A stretch of 64,000 nt of DNA from Streptomyces sp. NBC_00223 (GTDB lineage Bacteria; Actinomycetota; Actinomycetes; Streptomycetales; Streptomycetaceae). The notes below the pieces were generated by a model. That model ran no database searches and was not told where the DNA came from. It worked only from the letters and a program-made list of their open reading frames with translations. Below, piece after piece: positions 17,949 through 25,972 of this stretch; the stretch's first letter is position 1; every line of letters starts with the position of its first letter. The translations under genes and the position numbers were made by a program. The stretch covers positions 3,829,501 to 3,893,500 of the forward strand of contig NZ_CP108109.1 in NCBI RefSeq assembly GCF_036199905.1, in the 5' to 3' direction.

Positions 17949-19166
17949 GTGCCGACAGCCGCCGACGGCCCGGCCAGGGCGGTCCCGCCCGCCGGGTCCG
18001 GCCGCAGGCTGCCGCGCACCCTGCACCCGGTGGCGTGGTGGATCTGGGGCATCGGCCTGGCCACGGCGGTCAGTCGGACCACCAATCCGCTGCTGCTCGG
18101 CCTGGTGCTGGCCGTCCTCGGCTATGTCGTCTCCGAGCGGCGCACGGACGCGCCGTGGGCCCGCGGCTTCAAGTACTACCTGTGGCTGGCCCTGATGGTC
18201 ATCACCATCAGGGTGGCCTTCCGCTGTGTGTTCGCCAGCGGCATCACCCCGGCCGACCACATCATGTTCTCGCTGCCGCACATCCCCACCCCGCACTGGT
18301 ACGCGGGCATCCAGCTGGGCGGCCCGGTCTCGCTGGAGGCGACGCTCTCCGCCGCGACCGACGGACTGCGGCTGGCCTGCCTGCTGTGCTGCATCGGCGC
18401 GGCCAACACCCTCGCCAACCCCAAGCGCGCGCTGCGCGTCCTGCCCGGCGCGCTGTACGAACTCGGCGTCGCCGTCACGGTGTCCATGAGCGTCGCGCCC
18501 CAACTCGTCGAGAGCGCCCAGCGGGTGGCCCGAGCGCGACGACTGCGGGCCGACCGGGCCAAGGGGCTGCGGGCGCTGCGCAGCGTCATCATCCCGGTGC
18601 TCGAAGACGCCCTGGAACGCTCGCTGTACCTCGCCGCCGCGATGGACTCCCGCGGCTACGGGCGCGCGGGCACCGCCACCCGTGCCTCGCGCCGGGCCAC
18701 CGGGGCGCTGATGCTGCTGGGCATGCTCGGCCTGTGCACGGGGGTGTACGGGCTGCTCGACGGCACCACCCCGCGCTCGCTCGGGCTGCCCGCGATGCTC
18801 GCCGGGTCGCTGCTGTGCTGCGCCGGGCTGGCGCTGGGCGGCCGCCGGGTCCGCCGTACCAGCTACCGGCCCGACCCCTGGCGGACGCCGGAGTGGGTGG
18901 TCGCCGGGTGCGGCTGCGCATCCGCGGTCGTGCTGTTCGTCACCGTGGGGTACCAGGCGAACGACCTCAACCCCTCCCTCTATCCGCTGAGTTGGCCGTC
19001 GCTGCCGCTGCTGCCCGCCGCCGCGGTGCTGCTCGCCGGGGTCGCCGCCTTCGCCGCGCCACCACCCGTCCGTACACCCCGCGGCCCCGGTTCCGGCGCG
19101 GGTCGGCCTGCCCCCGCGCAGACCCGCGGCACCCGGAGCGACACCCCGAGCGAGGCCCTACTGTGA
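17949..19166 (+). CDS. ECF transporter T component (EcfT/CbiQ family)
   Basis: A 405-aa membrane protein that couples ATPases to the substrate-binding S component. Hydrophobic segments lie at about 25-60 and 75-95. The two coupling-helix signatures of EcfT are visible: ARARRLRADR (194-203) and AMDSRGYGRA (231-240). Further membrane segments lie at about 255-300 and 318-375. A Pro/Arg-rich cytoplasmic tail of about 35 residues is longer than in most family members. The GTG start is 2 nt after the preceding stop, and the gene ends in a GTGA overlap with the ATPase gene. It belongs to the cobalamin-riboswitch operon. Confidence 0.88.
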   Translation: MPTAADGPARAVPPAGSGRRLPRTLHPVAWWIWGIGLATAVSRTTNPLLLGLVLAVLGYVVSERRTDAPWARGFKYYLWLALMVITIRVAFRCVFASGITPADHIMFSLPHIPTPHWYAGIQLGGPVSLEATLSAATDGLRLACLLCCIGAANTLANPKRALRVLPGALYELGVAVTVSMSVAPQLVESAQRVARARRLRADRAKGLRALRSVIIPVLEDALERSLYLAAAMDSRGYGRAGTATRASRRATGALMLLGMLGLCTGVYGLLDGTTPRSLGLPAMLAGSLLCCAGLALGGRRVRRTSYRPDPWRTPEWVVAGCGCASAVVLFVTVGYQANDLNPSLYPLSWPSLPLLPAAAVLLAGVAAFAAPPPVRTPRGPGSGAGRPAPAQTRGTRSDTPSEALL

Positions 19167-20881
19167 TCCGATTCGACCAGGTCAGCGTGGTCTACGACGG
19201 CGCCGACCGGCCCGTGCTGCGCGAGGTGGACCTGCACATCGAGGAGGGCGAACTCTGCCTGGTGGTCGGCAGGACCGGCGCGGGCAAGTCCACCCTGCTC
19301 GGCGCGATCAACGGCCTCGTACCGCACTTCACCGGCGGCACCCTCGCGGGCCGGGTGACCGTCGACGGGCGTGACACCGCCCACCACCCGCCGCGTGAAC
19401 TCGCCGACGTGGTGGGCGTGGTGGGCCAGGACCCGCCCGCCGGCTTCGTCACCGACACGGTCGAGGAAGAACTCGCCTACGCGATGGAGCAGTTGGCGAT
19501 CCCCGCCGATGTGATGCGCAAGCGCGTCGAGGAGACCCTTGATCTGCTGGGGCTCGCCGAGCTGCGGCACCGGGCGCTCAGCGAACTGTCCGGCGGGCAG
19601 CAGCAGCGTGTCGCCATCGGCTCCGTCCTCACCGCCCACCCCCGGGTGCTGGTGCTGGACGAGCCGACCTCGGCGCTCGACCCGACCGCCGCCGAGGACG
19701 TACTGGCCGCCGTGACCCGGCTGGTGCACGACCTCGGCGTCACGGTCGTCCTGGCCGAACACCGGCTGGAACGGGTCGTGCAGTACGCCGACCGGGTCGT
19801 CCACCTGGCGGGCGACGGCACGGTGAGCGACGGCCCGCCCGCGCACGCCTTCCGTACGGCGTCGGTCGCGCCTCCCGTGGTGGACCTCGGCCGGCTCGCG
19901 GGCTGGGACCCGCTGCCGTTGTCGGTACGGGACGCCCGGCGGGCGGCGGCTCCGCTGCGGGAGCGGCTGACCGCGCTGCCCGTGCCGGCGCCGCGGACCG
20001 CGCGGGTGCCGGCAAAGGCGTCCGGGGAGGCGTCCGGGGAGGCGCTGCTCACGGCGCGGGGCGTGGTCGTCCGTTACGGCGAGGTCGTGGCCGTCCGCGA
20101 GGTCGACCTCGAACTACGGGCCGGGCAGGTCACCGCGCTGATGGGCCGCAACGGCTCGGGCAAGTCCTCGCTGCTGTGGGCTCTGCACGGGGCCGGGCCT
20201 CGGCAGGCGGGGACGGTACGGGTCGCCGGGGCGGAGAGTCCCGGCGCCGCAGAGGCCACGGAGAAGCGCGGAACGTCCGCGCGGCGCTGGTTCGGGGCGC
20301 GGCGCGCGGACGGCGCCGGGCCGCGGCGGCGGCTGGTCGGGCTGGTCCCGCAGACGCCGACCGATCTGCTCTACCTGGAGACCGTGGGCGCCGAACTCGC
20401 CCAGGCCGACCGGGAGTCCGACGGTGTCTCCGCGCTGTCCGCGCGGCAGATCCTGGACCGGCTCGCGCCCGGGATCGCCGACGGGTCCCATCCCCGTGAC
20501 CTGTCCGAGGGGCAGCGGCTCTCGCTCGTGCTGGCCATCCAGCTCACGTCGGCTCCGTCGGTGGTACTGCTGGACGAGCCGACCCGCGGCCTCGACTACC
20601 AGGCCAAGCACGCGCTGATCCGGATCGTGGACGCGCTGACCGCGGAGGGCCGCGCCGTGGTGATCTCCACGCACGACGTGGAGTTCGTGGCGGCGAGCGC
20701 GGACCGGGTGGTCGTGATGGCGGAGGGCGAGATCGTCGCCGACGGGCCGACGGCGGAAGTCATCGTCGCGTCACCGGCGTTCGCGCCGCAGACCGCGAAG
20801 ATCCTGGCGCCGCTGCCGTACTTGACGGTGGATCAGGTCGAGGACGCGCTCACCGGCATGACGACGGAGGACGGACGGTGA
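19163..20881 (+). CDS. ECF transporter ATPase, two nucleotide-binding domains fused
   Basis: A 572-aa cytoplasmic ABC ATPase that powers the ECF transporter. NBD1 has Walker A GRTGAGKST (36-44), signature LSGGQQQR (142-149) and Walker B VLVLDEP (162-168). NBD2 has Walker A GRNGSGKSS (328-336), a less usual signature LSEGQ (447-451) and Walker B VVLLDEP (467-473). The two halves are joined by an Ala/Arg-rich linker around 240-300 with a small repeat (ASGEASGEA). Most ECF systems use two separate ATPases, EcfA and EcfA'; the fusion fixes a 1:1 ratio. GTG start overlapping the previous stop. Confidence 0.92.
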   Translation: MIRFDQVSVVYDGADRPVLREVDLHIEEGELCLVVGRTGAGKSTLLGAINGLVPHFTGGTLAGRVTVDGRDTAHHPPRELADVVGVVGQDPPAGFVTDTVEEELAYAMEQLAIPADVMRKRVEETLDLLGLAELRHRALSELSGGQQQRVAIGSVLTAHPRVLVLDEPTSALDPTAAEDVLAAVTRLVHDLGVTVVLAEHRLERVVQYADRVVHLAGDGTVSDGPPAHAFRTASVAPPVVDLGRLAGWDPLPLSVRDARRAAAPLRERLTALPVPAPRTARVPAKASGEASGEALLTARGVVVRYGEVVAVREVDLELRAGQVTALMGRNGSGKSSLLWALHGAGPRQAGTVRVAGAESPGAAEATEKRGTSARRWFGARRADGAGPRRRLVGLVPQTPTDLLYLETVGAELAQADRESDGVSALSARQILDRLAPGIADGSHPRDLSEGQRLSLVLAIQLTSAPSVVLLDEPTRGLDYQAKHALIRIVDALTAEGRAVVISTHDVEFVAASADRVVVMAEGEIVADGPTAEVIVASPAFAPQTAKILAPLPYLTVDQVEDALTGMTTEDGR

Positions 20882-21729
20882 GCGCGGCGACGACTTCCCG
20901 GGTGCCTCCGGCCGCCGCCGGGCGTACGACGGCGGTCCGGATGCACACCATGGCCGTGGTCGCGATCGTGCTCGCGGCCTTCATCGGACTGGTGGCGTTC
21001 TTCTGGCCGTTCGTCGTGGCGCCGGGGCGCTTCGGCTCCTCGTACGCGCCCCCGCTGATCTTCGGTGTGCTGCTGGTCCTGGTCCTGGCGGTGGTGTTCG
21101 CGGAGATCGCCGACGGCGGCATCGACGCGAAGGCGCTGGCGATGCTGGGGGTGCTCTCGGCGGTCAACGCGGCGCTGCGGCCGCTGGGCGCGGGGACGGC
21201 CGGGGTGGAGACGGTGTTCTTCGTCCTGGTGCTGGCCGGGCGGGTCTTCGGGCCGGGCTTCGGCTTCACCCTGGGCTGCACCTCGCTGTTCGCGTCGGCG
21301 CTGCTGACGGGCGGGGTGGGGCCGTGGATGCCGTACCAGATGTTCGGCTGCGCGTTCGTCGGAATGCTGGCGGGGGTGCTGCCGCGGGCCCGGGGCAAGG
21401 CGGAGGTGGTGCTGCTCGCGGTGTACGGGTCGGCGTCGGGCTATCTGTTCGGCTTCCTGCTGAACCTGTCCTTCTGGCCGTTCTCCCTCGACCCGCACAG
21501 CTCGATCGCGTATCTGCCGGGGTTGCCGTTCACGGAGCAGTGGCACCGGTATCTGGCGTTCGACGTGGCGACGTCGCTGGGGTGGGACACGGGACGCGCG
21601 GTCACGAACTTCGCGTGCGTCCTCATCGCGGGTCCTGCGGTCCTGACCACGTTCCGCCGCGCGGCCCGCCGCGCCAATTTCACGGCGCCGGTCACCTTCA
21701 CGCCTCCGGAGCGGCAGTCACGGACGTGA
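20878..21729 (+). CDS. ECF transporter S component (corrinoid-specific, inferred)
   Basis: A 283-aa membrane protein with about six to seven hydrophobic segments (for example MAVVAIVLAAFIGLVAFFWP, LIFGVLLVLVLAVVFAEIA, MFGCAFVGMLAGVLP, AVYGSASGYLFGFLLNLSF). The core pattern ALRPLGAG...ETVFFVLVLAGRVFGPGFGF is the arrangement seen in ECF S components, where a glycine-rich helix packs against EcfT. Substrate specificity is inferred only from the cobalamin riboswitch and the transcobalamin-like partners; it would correspond to the CbrT-type role. A precursor such as dimethylbenzimidazole is an alternative substrate. GTG start overlapping the ATPase stop. Its stop codon lies inside the first copy of the 21726-22015 repeat family. 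Confidence 0.82.
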   Translation: MSAATTSRVPPAAAGRTTAVRMHTMAVVAIVLAAFIGLVAFFWPFVVAPGRFGSSYAPPLIFGVLLVLVLAVVFAEIADGGIDAKALAMLGVLSAVNAALRPLGAGTAGVETVFFVLVLAGRVFGPGFGFTLGCTSLFASALLTGGVGPWMPYQMFGCAFVGMLAGVLPRARGKAEVVLLAVYGSASGYLFGFLLNLSFWPFSLDPHSSIAYLPGLPFTEQWHRYLAFDVATSLGWDTGRAVTNFACVLIAGPAVLTTFRRAARRANFTAPVTFTPPERQSRT

Positions 21730-22015
21730 CACCCTCTCACCGACGCGAGCGCCGCGCGGGCGCGCGCCCGGACGAAGGCCCGGCCGCGCCGACCGGGACC
21801 GACAAGACCGGTGACACCCCCGAACCAGCGTGAGACCCTCTCACGAACGCAACCTGCGTGCCCTATAGCGAACGTAAGACCCTCTAACAAAAGCGACCCA
21901 CGCGCCCGTAACGAACGTAAGACCCTCTCACCAACGCGAGCACACCCCGGCCGGACGGACGGTGGCCGCACACCCCGTCACAAGCGTGACACCCTCTCAC
22001 CGACGCGAGCGCCGC
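21726..22015. repeat. Dispersed short repeat, five copies in 290 bp
   Basis: Copies start at 21726, 21830, 21874, 21917 and 21986. The shared core is GTRAGACCCTCTCACCRACG or close variants, followed by CGAG in most. The first and last copies are identical over about 31 bp. Each holds a small palindrome (GTGAGA CCC TCTCAC in its best form). Spacing is irregular (104, 44, 43, 69 bp). They fill the gap between the ECF operon and the dehydrogenase gene (convergent ends) and may act in termination or processing. No gene is seen at 21730-22054. Confidence 0.8.
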
Positions 22016-22054
22016 GTTGGCGCGCGCCGACCCCGCCCCACCCCGGGCGGAGCC

Positions 22055-23104
22055 CTACGCGCGGAGGTCCACGACCACCTTCACGTCGTCCTCGCGCTTG
22101 CGCAGGCCCTCCGTGAACTCGGACATCCCCACGCGTCGCGTGATGACGCGGTCCAGCCAGGCCGGGTCCGCCGCGGCCAGCGCCTCGGCCGCCTGCTCGT
22201 AGTTGCGGCGGCCCGCGTTGACCGAGCCGAAGAGCACCGTGTTCTCCAGCACCGCCTCCCGGTTGAGTTCGTTCGCGCTCACCGCGACCTGCTGTCCGCC
22301 GGGCACGATGCCCGTCAGGCAGACGACCCCCACCGGCGCCACCTTCTTCGTCAGCGCCAGCACCAGCGACCCCACCCCCGTGCACTCGATGACCACGTCC
22401 GGCACCACCCCGACATCCCCCACGTCCCCGACGTGGAACGTCGCCCCCAGGTCCGCGACCAGCCCCGCCTTCGGCCCCCGGTCGTCGACGTCCAGCACAT
22501 GCGTCTCCAGCCCCCGCCGCACCGCCAGCATCGCCGCGAACAGCCCGATCGGCCCCGCCCCCGTCACCAGCGCCACTTCCGGCCGCCAGGAGGAGCGCGT
22601 GAAGATCCGTTCGGTCTGCTCCCACGCCTTGGCCAGCACCGACACCGGCTCCAGCAGCACCCCGCGGTCGCCGAGCCGGGGGTCGAGCCGGACCGCGTAC
22701 TCCGGTTCGATCCGCCAGCGCTCCGAGCCGAAGCCGTCACGTTCCTTGATGCCGCGCTCGGTGTAGAGACCGTTGCGGCAGAAGTCCCACTCGCCGTGCC
22801 CGCACGGCCCGCACGGCACCGGATCGGGCCGCCGTACGATCCCCGCGACCAGGTCGCCCGGCGCGAACCCGCTGCCCTCCGGCGCCTCGATCACCTCGCC
22901 GAGCGATTCGTGCCCGATCACCAGCCGGTCCCGGCCGGGCGGCGCCCAGCCGTAGCCCTGCCCGAGCACGATGTCCGCGTCCGTGCCGCAGATGCCGAGC
23001 AGCCGCCCCTCGACCAGCAGCGCGCCCTGCGCCGGATCGGGCTCGGGGACCTCGCCGACCTCCACCAGGTCGGGCTTGCCGGGTACGACCGTGATCGCTC
23101 TCAT
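22055..23104 (-). CDS. Zinc-dependent MDR dehydrogenase, glucose 1-dehydrogenase type
   Basis: A 349-aa medium-chain dehydrogenase. The catalytic-domain pattern GICGTD (C39, D42) and GHES (H65, E66) supply the catalytic zinc ligands, and CGPCGHGEWDFC has the cysteines of the structural-zinc lobe. The nucleotide-binding fold has VTGAGPIGLFAA followed by HVLDVDDRG. The sequence style (RRPDPVPC, NGLYTERGIKE, GFGSERWR, VLLEPVSVLAKAWE) is that of the glucose dehydrogenase subfamily, which oxidises glucose to gluconolactone with NAD(P)+. It lies 106 nt downstream of zwf in the same direction, giving two entries of glucose into oxidative sugar metabolism. ATG at 23104 is the only good start. Confidence 0.82.
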   Translation of the reverse strand: MRAITVVPGKPDLVEVGEVPEPDPAQGALLVEGRLLGICGTDADIVLGQGYGWAPPGRDRLVIGHESLGEVIEAPEGSGFAPGDLVAGIVRRPDPVPCGPCGHGEWDFCRNGLYTERGIKERDGFGSERWRIEPEYAVRLDPRLGDRGVLLEPVSVLAKAWEQTERIFTRSSWRPEVALVTGAGPIGLFAAMLAVRRGLETHVLDVDDRGPKAGLVADLGATFHVGDVGDVGVVPDVVIECTGVGSLVLALTKKVAPVGVVCLTGIVPGGQQVAVSANELNREAVLENTVLFGSVNAGRRNYEQAAEALAAADPAWLDRVITRRVGMSEFTEGLRKREDDVKVVVDLRA

Positions 23105-23210
23105 GCGCGCGTCCTCTCGCCTGTCCGTTCCCCCGTCCGCCTGCCCCGGTACACCCGCCCCGACCACCCGTCAGCCGGCCGCCCGCCGCGGCCCTGCCGG
23201 GACGACCCCC

Positions 23211-24614
23211 TCAGCTTCCCGCCGCCAGCCACGGCCGCTGCCAGTCCGAGTGCCCCCTGACCAGCGACTGCGCCTCCCCCGGCCCCCACGACCCGCGCGT
23301 GTAACCGTACGTCCCGGGCGGGCGGTCGAGCAGCGGCTGGACGATCCGCCAGGTCTCCTCGACGCTGTCCTCGCGGGCGAACAGCCGGTGGTCGTCGTTG
23401 AGCGCCGAGTACAGCAGCCGCTCGTACGGTTCCAGCGGCCGTCCCGTCTCGCGGCTGAACGTGGTGTCCAGGTGCACGGTCCGCCAGGAGTCGCCCGCCT
23501 GGACGGCCAGTTGGAGCCGCAGACCCGGGTCGGGGTCGATCCGCAGCACGATCTGGTTGCCCTCGACCCCGCCACGCCCGGGCAGGAAGGGCAGCGACGG
23601 CGGGGTACGGCGCAGCAGCAGCCGTACCTCGGTGACCCGCTCGGCCAGCGCCTTGCCCGCCCGCAGAAAGACCGGCACCCCGGCCCAGCGCCAGTTGTCG
23701 ATCTCCAGGTGCAGCGCGACGAATGTCTCCGTGGCGGACCCCTTCGCCACGCCCGGGGTGTCGAGATAGCCCTCGTACTGGCCGCGTACGCAGCGCTTCG
23801 GGTCGACCGCGGGCATCGCCCGGAAGACCTCGGCCTTCTTGTCGCGCAGGTCGTCGGCGCTGGCACCGACCGGGGGTTCCATCGCGACGAGGGCGAGCAC
23901 CTGCAACAGGTGGTTCTGCACCACGTCGCGCAGCGTGCCCACCGAGTCGTAGAACCGGCCGCGGTCCTCCACGCCGAAGTCCTCGGCCATGGTGATCTGG
24001 ATCGCGGAGACGCTTCGGCGGTCCCACACCTCGGCCAGCGCGAGATTGGCGAACCGCAGGTACTCCAGGCCGATGACCGGTTCCTTGCCCAGGAAGTGGT
24101 CCACCCGCAGGATCTGCGGCTCGTCGAGCACCTGGTGCAGCGCGGCGTTGAGTTCGCGCGCGGAGGCGAGGTCGTGCCCGAACGGCTTCTCGATCGCGAC
24201 CCGCGCGTCGCCCAGCAGCCCGGCGCGGCCCAGGTGCGCCACGACCGGCTGGAACAGCGCCGGCGGCAGTTCCAGGTAGTACAGCGTCCGCCGCCGGCCG
24301 ACCTCGGCGGCCAGCCGTTCGTACAGTTCGTCTCCGGTCACGTCGCCGTGCAGATACGACAGCCGCCCGGCGAACCGGGCGAAGATCTCTTCGTCGAGTT
24401 CCTCGCCCGACCCGACGATCGACTCCCGGGCGCGTTCCACCAACTGGGCGAGGGTCATGTCCTCCACCGCCACGCCGAGGACCGGGCAGCCCAGCCGCCC
24501 GCCGCGCTCCAGCCGGTACAGCGAGCGGAACGTCATCTTCCGGGCCAGATCGCCGGTGATCCCGAAGACCACCAGCAACTCCGCGGGGGAGTGCCCCCAA
24601 CCGTCGTCCGACAC
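23211..24614 (-). CDS. zwf: Glucose-6-phosphate 1-dehydrogenase
   Basis: The 467-aa protein catalyses glucose 6-phosphate plus NADP+ to 6-phosphogluconolactone, the first step of the oxidative pentose phosphate pathway. The Rossmann motif FGITGDLARKM lies near the N-terminus, the substrate signature RVDHFLGKEPV near residue 170, and EKPFGHD before it. The length is slightly short of the usual 480-510. GTG 24614 gives a compact N-terminus; its ribosome-binding site is weak. It is not next to tal/tkt/opcA as in the main actinomycete cluster, so this may be a second zwf copy paired with the dehydrogenase gene at 22055-23104. Confidence 0.93.
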   Translation of the reverse strand: MSDDGWGHSPAELLVVFGITGDLARKMTFRSLYRLERGGRLGCPVLGVAVEDMTLAQLVERARESIVGSGEELDEEIFARFAGRLSYLHGDVTGDELYERLAAEVGRRRTLYYLELPPALFQPVVAHLGRAGLLGDARVAIEKPFGHDLASARELNAALHQVLDEPQILRVDHFLGKEPVIGLEYLRFANLALAEVWDRRSVSAIQITMAEDFGVEDRGRFYDSVGTLRDVVQNHLLQVLALVAMEPPVGASADDLRDKKAEVFRAMPAVDPKRCVRGQYEGYLDTPGVAKGSATETFVALHLEIDNWRWAGVPVFLRAGKALAERVTEVRLLLRRTPPSLPFLPGRGGVEGNQIVLRIDPDPGLRLQLAVQAGDSWRTVHLDTTFSRETGRPLEPYERLLYSALNDDHRLFAREDSVEETWRIVQPLLDRPPGTYGYTRGSWGPGEAQSLVRGHSDWQRPWLAAGS

Positions 24615-24842
24615 CTTCGGCCTCCCAGCGCCCCGGCGGAGGGGACATCGGTACGAGCGTCCCCGCCCGCCATTCAACGCGCACTCGCCCGCCCCGACCA
24701 CCCGAGCGCAGGCCGAGCGCAGGCCGACCGCCGCGCCCGTTCGGACGCCGTCGGCTGGTGGTACGGCCGGGGGCCCGCATGATCGGACGGGACAGGCGGC
24801 GGCACCTCCGCCACGGGCGAGCGGACACGGGGTGAGCCGAGG

Positions 24843-25493
24843 TTGGGCCGGCACGGGGAAGAAGACGGGGAAGAACACGAAGAACACGAAGAACACAAAG
24901 GACACGGAGGACAGCAGGGGGGACGGCACGGGGACGCCCACCGGCACCCGCACGGCGCCCACCACCCGCCGGTACGGCTGTGGCTCACTGCCGCCGCCGG
25001 GGGCGTCGCGATGGTGGCGGCGTACTTCCTGCTCCCCCTGAACAGCCTGGGGCCGCGGCACCCCCAGCTCAGCTGGGCGCTCTTCATGGCCGCCCTGGTG
25101 CTGGTCGCGGTCCTGCTGCTGCGCCACATCCGCGATGTCCTGGTGAACCGGCCGGGCGCCCGCCCCGGGATGGCGATCCCGTTGCTGATGTGCCTGTCCG
25201 TCCTGGTCTTCGCGGCCGGGTACTTCGTCCTCGCCAAGCAGCCGGGCCAGTTCAGCGGGCTGCGGACCAGGGTCGACGCGCTGTACTTCACGATCGTCAC
25301 GCTGGCGACCGTCGGCTACGGGGACATCACCCCGGTAAGCCAGACCGCCCGGCTGGTGGACATCCTCCAGATCGTCTACAGCTTTGTCTTCCTCACCGCC
25401 GCCGCGACCGCGCTCACCCAGCGGCTGCGGTACCAGCTCGGCGAACGCTCCCGATCGGGCCCGCACTCCTCCGGCCGGGACCCGAAGCCCTGA
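24843..25493 (+). CDS. Small potassium channel with His/Glu-rich N-terminus
   Basis: A 216-aa membrane protein with hydrophobic segments at about 45-66, 75-95 and 107-128, a pore loop with the selectivity filter TVGYGD (156-161), and a last helix at about 168-190. This is an Ion_trans_2-type K+ channel subunit that would form tetramers. The first 40 residues are soluble and built on HEEHEEH-type repeats encoded by a GAAGAACAC nonamer. The only start before the first helix is TTG 24843, with no proper Shine-Dalgarno. ATG 25011 would remove most of the first helix. Confidence 0.75.
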   Translation: MGRHGEEDGEEHEEHEEHKGHGGQQGGRHGDAHRHPHGAHHPPVRLWLTAAAGGVAMVAAYFLLPLNSLGPRHPQLSWALFMAALVLVAVLLLRHIRDVLVNRPGARPGMAIPLLMCLSVLVFAAGYFVLAKQPGQFSGLRTRVDALYFTIVTLATVGYGDITPVSQTARLVDILQIVYSFVFLTAAATALTQRLRYQLGERSRSGPHSSGRDPKP

Positions 25494-25520
25494 CCCGAGG
25501 CCCCTGACCGGGGGCGGCGT

Positions 25521-25883
25521 TCAGCGGGAGCGCCGTCGGCGGCGTTCCAGCAGGAGGACGAGGACGAGGGCCGCCGCCATGAAGGCGAGGACGTCGAAGG
25601 CGGCCGAGGCGGCGGTCAGCCAGCCCGCGTCGTCGCCGTCGGCCGCGGTCGTGGCGGTGAACAGGCCGCCGACGCCCTTGATCAGGGCATAGCCCCCGTA
25701 GACGGAGACGGCCGCGGCGAGGCCGACCGGCAGCGTGAGCACGATCGCCGCCAGGTAGTAGTGGCCGTCCGCCCGCACACCGCCGAGGACGGCCAGGACG
25801 CCGACCGCGCCGACGTACACGCACTCCAGCGCCCGACGGCCGGCCGATCCCGGCCCGGACCCGACACCCTCGCTCAGGCTCAT
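25521..25883 (-). CDS. Small membrane protein
   Basis: A 120-aa protein with three likely transmembrane helices (about 20-38, 43-68, 88-110) and an Arg-rich cytoplasmic end ([10 protein letters not shown]). The ATG at 25883 has GGGGGAG upstream. It lies between the convergent K+ channel gene and metE. It does not match a family I can name. Confidence 0.55.
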   Translation of the reverse strand: MSLSEGVGSGPGSAGRRALECVYVGAVGVLAVLGGVRADGHYYLAAIVLTLPVGLAAAVSVYGGYALIKGVGGLFTATTAADGDDAGWLTAASAAFDVLAFMAAALVLVLLLERRRRRSR

Positions 25884-25972
25884 GGCGCTCCCCCTCGCTC
25901 ACCTCGATGGTCCCACGCCCGCCCGCACACGGACCCGCCCTCACGGGAACCGAAGCGGGAAAGGACGGCCGC

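Noticed and set aside
21726-22015. CRISPR array suspected from five ~28-bp repeats
   Set aside because: Spacing is irregular (43 to 104 bp), the copies vary in sequence, and no cas genes are near.
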